Positions 5,170-6,136 of a DNA stretch of 6,136 nucleotides are shown piece after piece (position 1 is the stretch's first letter; each line of letters opens with the position of its first letter). The stretch covers positions 1-6,136 of the forward strand of contig JAGTTS010000013.1 of NCBI GenBank assembly GCA_018223375.1, given 5' to 3'. A model generated the notes under the pieces. It was given only the letters and a program-made list of their open reading frames with translations. It did no database searches and was not told the origin of the DNA. Both the position numbers and the translations under genes were made by a program. The stretch comes from Clostridiaceae bacterium Marseille-Q3526. Lineage in GTDB: Bacteria > Bacillota > Clostridia > Lachnospirales > Lachnospiraceae.

Positions 5170-5526
5170 CTAATTATAACAAGACGAACTCCAATTCACT
5201 GTTCCTTCCTTGGAAATTCCTCGTAACCCAAGTCCAACATGCTCTGTTTTATATCCACAACCATTTGCTTTTCGTTCTTTTGTATGTACATCGACAGTAG
5301 TAATTCTGGTTTCTAAGATATCTCCATTTGCTTTATAAATACATGCATTTTCCCCTTCTCTGCACATCCCTGTTAATATGTTTCCTGTGGCAACTGTTCC
5401 AACTCCCATAATTGTAAATATATCATCAATAATCAATTCAAAATCTTCTTTTAAACACGATGGAACATCTAATCTGCTCATGTATTCTGTTTCTCGTTCT
5501 TTTTTGCTTTTACCAAATAATCCCAT
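5170..5526 (-). CDS. Stand-alone EF-Tu domain II-like protein with hybrid C-terminus
   Basis: A 118-residue protein. After a charged N-terminal segment (MGLFGKSKKERETEYM), residues 33-106 follow the beta-barrel domain II of EF-Tu: IDDIFTIMGVGTVATGNI corresponds to EF-Tu's VEDVFTITGRGTVVTG, and HVGLGLRGISKE to NVGLLLRGIKRE. There is no GTP-binding domain (no P-loop, DxxG or NKxD), so it cannot be a working translation factor. It may bind RNA, tRNA or a protein partner; function unknown. The normal end of domain II should follow RGISKE, but the last 11-12 residues appear to be encoded by aph leader DNA. The gene is visibly AT-rich compared with the backbone. A perfect AAAGGAGG precedes the ATG. 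It lies 38 bases after the partition-like gene and may share its transcript. Confidence 0.72.
   Translation of the reverse strand: MGLFGKSKKERETEYMSRLDVPSCLKEDFELIIDDIFTIMGVGTVATGNILTGMCREGENACIYKANGDILETRITTVDVHTKERKANGCGYKTEHVGLGLRGISKEGTVNWSSSCYN
5173..5181 (-). promoter_or_regulatory. Extended -10 promoter element of aph(3')-IIIa
   Basis: TGTTATAAT on the minus strand is a TGn-TATAAT extended -10 box, about 50 bases before the aph ATG. No good -35 is found 16-18 bases upstream, which an extended -10 can tolerate. The element overlaps the last codons of the EF-Tu-like ORF. Confidence 0.5.
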
Positions 5527-5532
5527 GGTATT

Positions 5533-5540
5533 CCTCCTTT
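5533..5540 (-). promoter_or_regulatory. Ribosome binding site of the EF-Tu-like gene
   Basis: AAAGGAGG on the minus strand, six bases before ATG 5526-5524: the strongest ribosome site in the window. It fixes the start and suggests the gene was made to be well translated. Confidence 0.8.
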
Positions 5541-5564
5541 AAAACTTCCGATTTGTCGTTCTGT

Positions 5565-6047
5565 TTAGTCCCCAAAGAACCTACTAAACCAGCTACGCTT
5601 TTGAACCGGTTCTGTCTCACGCTCCGGCTGATCGGCTCCGGCCTTTCCGGAAAGAAGCTGCTGATGCATCGTCCCAGCATGGAGCGCCTGGGCCGCTGCC
5701 GCTGTCTGCTGTGCCGTCACCAACGCCGAGCTGACCTCCGCCAGCCTTGCATTCAATTCCTCGATCTGCTTATCCTTTACAGCAAGCTGCTCACTTTTCC
5801 GGTCTAATTCTCCCTGCAACATGGCGATTAAAGCGGTTTCGCAAGTTTCGCAACTTGCTTTCGCAGGTTGCGAAACTTGCTTTCGTTCAACGCCCAAATA
5901 ATGCTGATATATAGCGGATTTTTGACTTTCGCTGATTGCGAAACTTCCTTTCGCATCTTTCGCAACATGGTTTCGCCTACACCATGCACGAACTGCCTGT
6001 TCAGATACACCACATTCTGCTGCAATTTCAGTTATCACACCCGCCAT
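5565..6047 (-). CDS. HTH and coiled-coil plasmid protein, Par/DUF536-like
   Basis: A 160-residue protein, probably for plasmid maintenance. Residues 5-27 form a clear helix-turn-helix (ITEIAAECGVSEQAVRAWCRRN). About 75-122 is a coiled coil (LDRKSEQLAVKDKQIEELNARLAEV in two runs, then AQQTAAAAQ). The basic-aromatic end KRSWFSRFFGD is typical of this group. The layout matches the staphylococcal pSK1 Par/DUF536 type, single-protein partition factors that improve inheritance without an ATPase; the assignment rests on architecture. Codons 24-71 contain an unusual array of TTTCGC/GCGAAA repeats that may be its own binding site. The ribosome site is weak (GAGTGGTG), and the gene follows the toxin by 33 bases, so it is probably co-transcribed and coupled. 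It could instead be a replication-associated regulator. Confidence 0.6.
   Translation of the reverse strand: MAGVITEIAAECGVSEQAVRAWCRRNHVAKDAKGSFAISESQKSAIYQHYLGVERKQVSQPAKASCETCETALIAMLQGELDRKSEQLAVKDKQIEELNARLAEVSSALVTAQQTAAAAQALHAGTMHQQLLSGKAGADQPERETEPVQKRSWFSRFFGD
5836..5976. repeat. Iteron-like TTTCGC/GCGAAA array inside the partition-like gene
   Basis: Cores begin at 5837, 5846, 5859, 5870 (reversed), 5927, 5938 (reversed), 5949, 5958 and 5971. GTTTCGCAA is repeated in tandem at 5836-5844 and 5845-5853. GCAAGTTTCGCAAC (5841-5854) forms a perfect 14-bp inverted repeat with 5867-5880. The units fall in two clusters separated by about 45 bases, and are read in all three codon frames of the gene, so they are not simply protein repeats. 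Confidence 0.8.
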
Positions 6048-6136
6048 ATATCATCACCACTCTTTCATCTGGAACGATTCTCAAAACAAATCGCTATGAG
6101 AACCCGTCCTAATCAATTTCAAAATCAATGTCTCTC
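6010..6136. repeat. Terminal direct repeat, right copy (circular overlap)
   Basis: Exact second copy of bases 1-127. Joining the ends completes the partition-like gene (5565-6047) and places it 33 bases after the toxin stop, a gene order that makes sense. This supports circularity over a real duplicated element. Confidence 0.93.
6081..6136 (-). CDS. 3' end of YafQ-family toxin (duplicate of 72-127)
   Basis: Partial. These bases repeat the last codons of the toxin gene that is complete at 72-350, because the window ends overlap. It is not a second copy on the plasmid. Confidence 0.85.
   Translation of the reverse strand, partial: ETLILKLIRTGSHSDLF

Noticed and set aside
4302..5207. IS-bounded transposon carrying aph(3')-IIIa
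   Set aside because: No transposase, inverted terminal repeats or target duplication is visible at either junction; recombination or microhomology joining fits better.
5836..5976. CRISPR array
   Set aside because: The repeats are short, occur in both orientations, have irregular spacing and lie within a gene. No cas gene is present.
5828..6025. Minus-strand 65-codon ORF inside the partition-like gene
   Set aside because: It is the iteron array read in a second frame and lacks any independent start signal; the HTH protein frame is clearly the real one.

Overview
The first 127 bases (1-127) recur exactly as the last 127 (6010-6136). I read the window as one complete circular molecule of 6009 bp, opened inside a gene, and not as a fragment with terminal repeats. 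The gene set is that of a small mobilizable resistance plasmid from a low-to-mid GC Firmicute, most likely a gut clostridial lineage. The reasons are a MobV relaxase, an archaeo-eukaryotic primase-type replication protein, a RelB/DinJ-YafQ toxin-antitoxin pair, strong AGGAGG-type ribosome binding sites and the Gram-positive kanamycin gene aph(3')-IIIa. The host assignment is inference.

Every convincing gene lies on the minus strand, so transcription runs one way round the circle. In transcription order: antitoxin (609-343), toxin (350-72), a helix-turn-helix/coiled-coil partition-like protein (6047-5565, its start repeated at 38-1), a lone EF-Tu domain II-like protein (5526-5170), aph(3')-IIIa (5120-4326), a structured oriT-like region (4325-3977, with a possible 59-codon ORF), the MobV relaxase (3976-2729), a long structured leader (2728-2314), and the Rep/primase (2313-862), followed by hairpins and the antitoxin promoter.

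The backbone divides into replication (Rep with its leader), maintenance (toxin-antitoxin plus partition-like protein), mobilization (relaxase plus oriT candidate) and cargo (aph plus the EF-Tu domain II gene). The AT-rich EF-Tu-like gene and the aph gene look acquired. The aph segment appears to run from about 4302 to 5207 by comparison with the sat4-aphA-3 arrangement as I remember it. It ends inside the EF-Tu-like ORF, giving that protein a hybrid C-terminus, and it has lost half of the usual aph terminator.

The least expected signals are non-coding. First, about nine TTTCGC/GCGAAA units lie inside the partition-like gene and are read in all three codon frames, which points to a DNA-level site such as a centromere or origin. 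Second, the 415-bp Rep leader carries a 17-bp inverted repeat, a G-quadruplex motif, twin hairpins, and a promoter interwoven with a plus-strand terminator-like hairpin, which suggests copy-number control. Nothing here is proven to be a new system; the iteron array and the EF-Tu domain II cargo are the best candidates.
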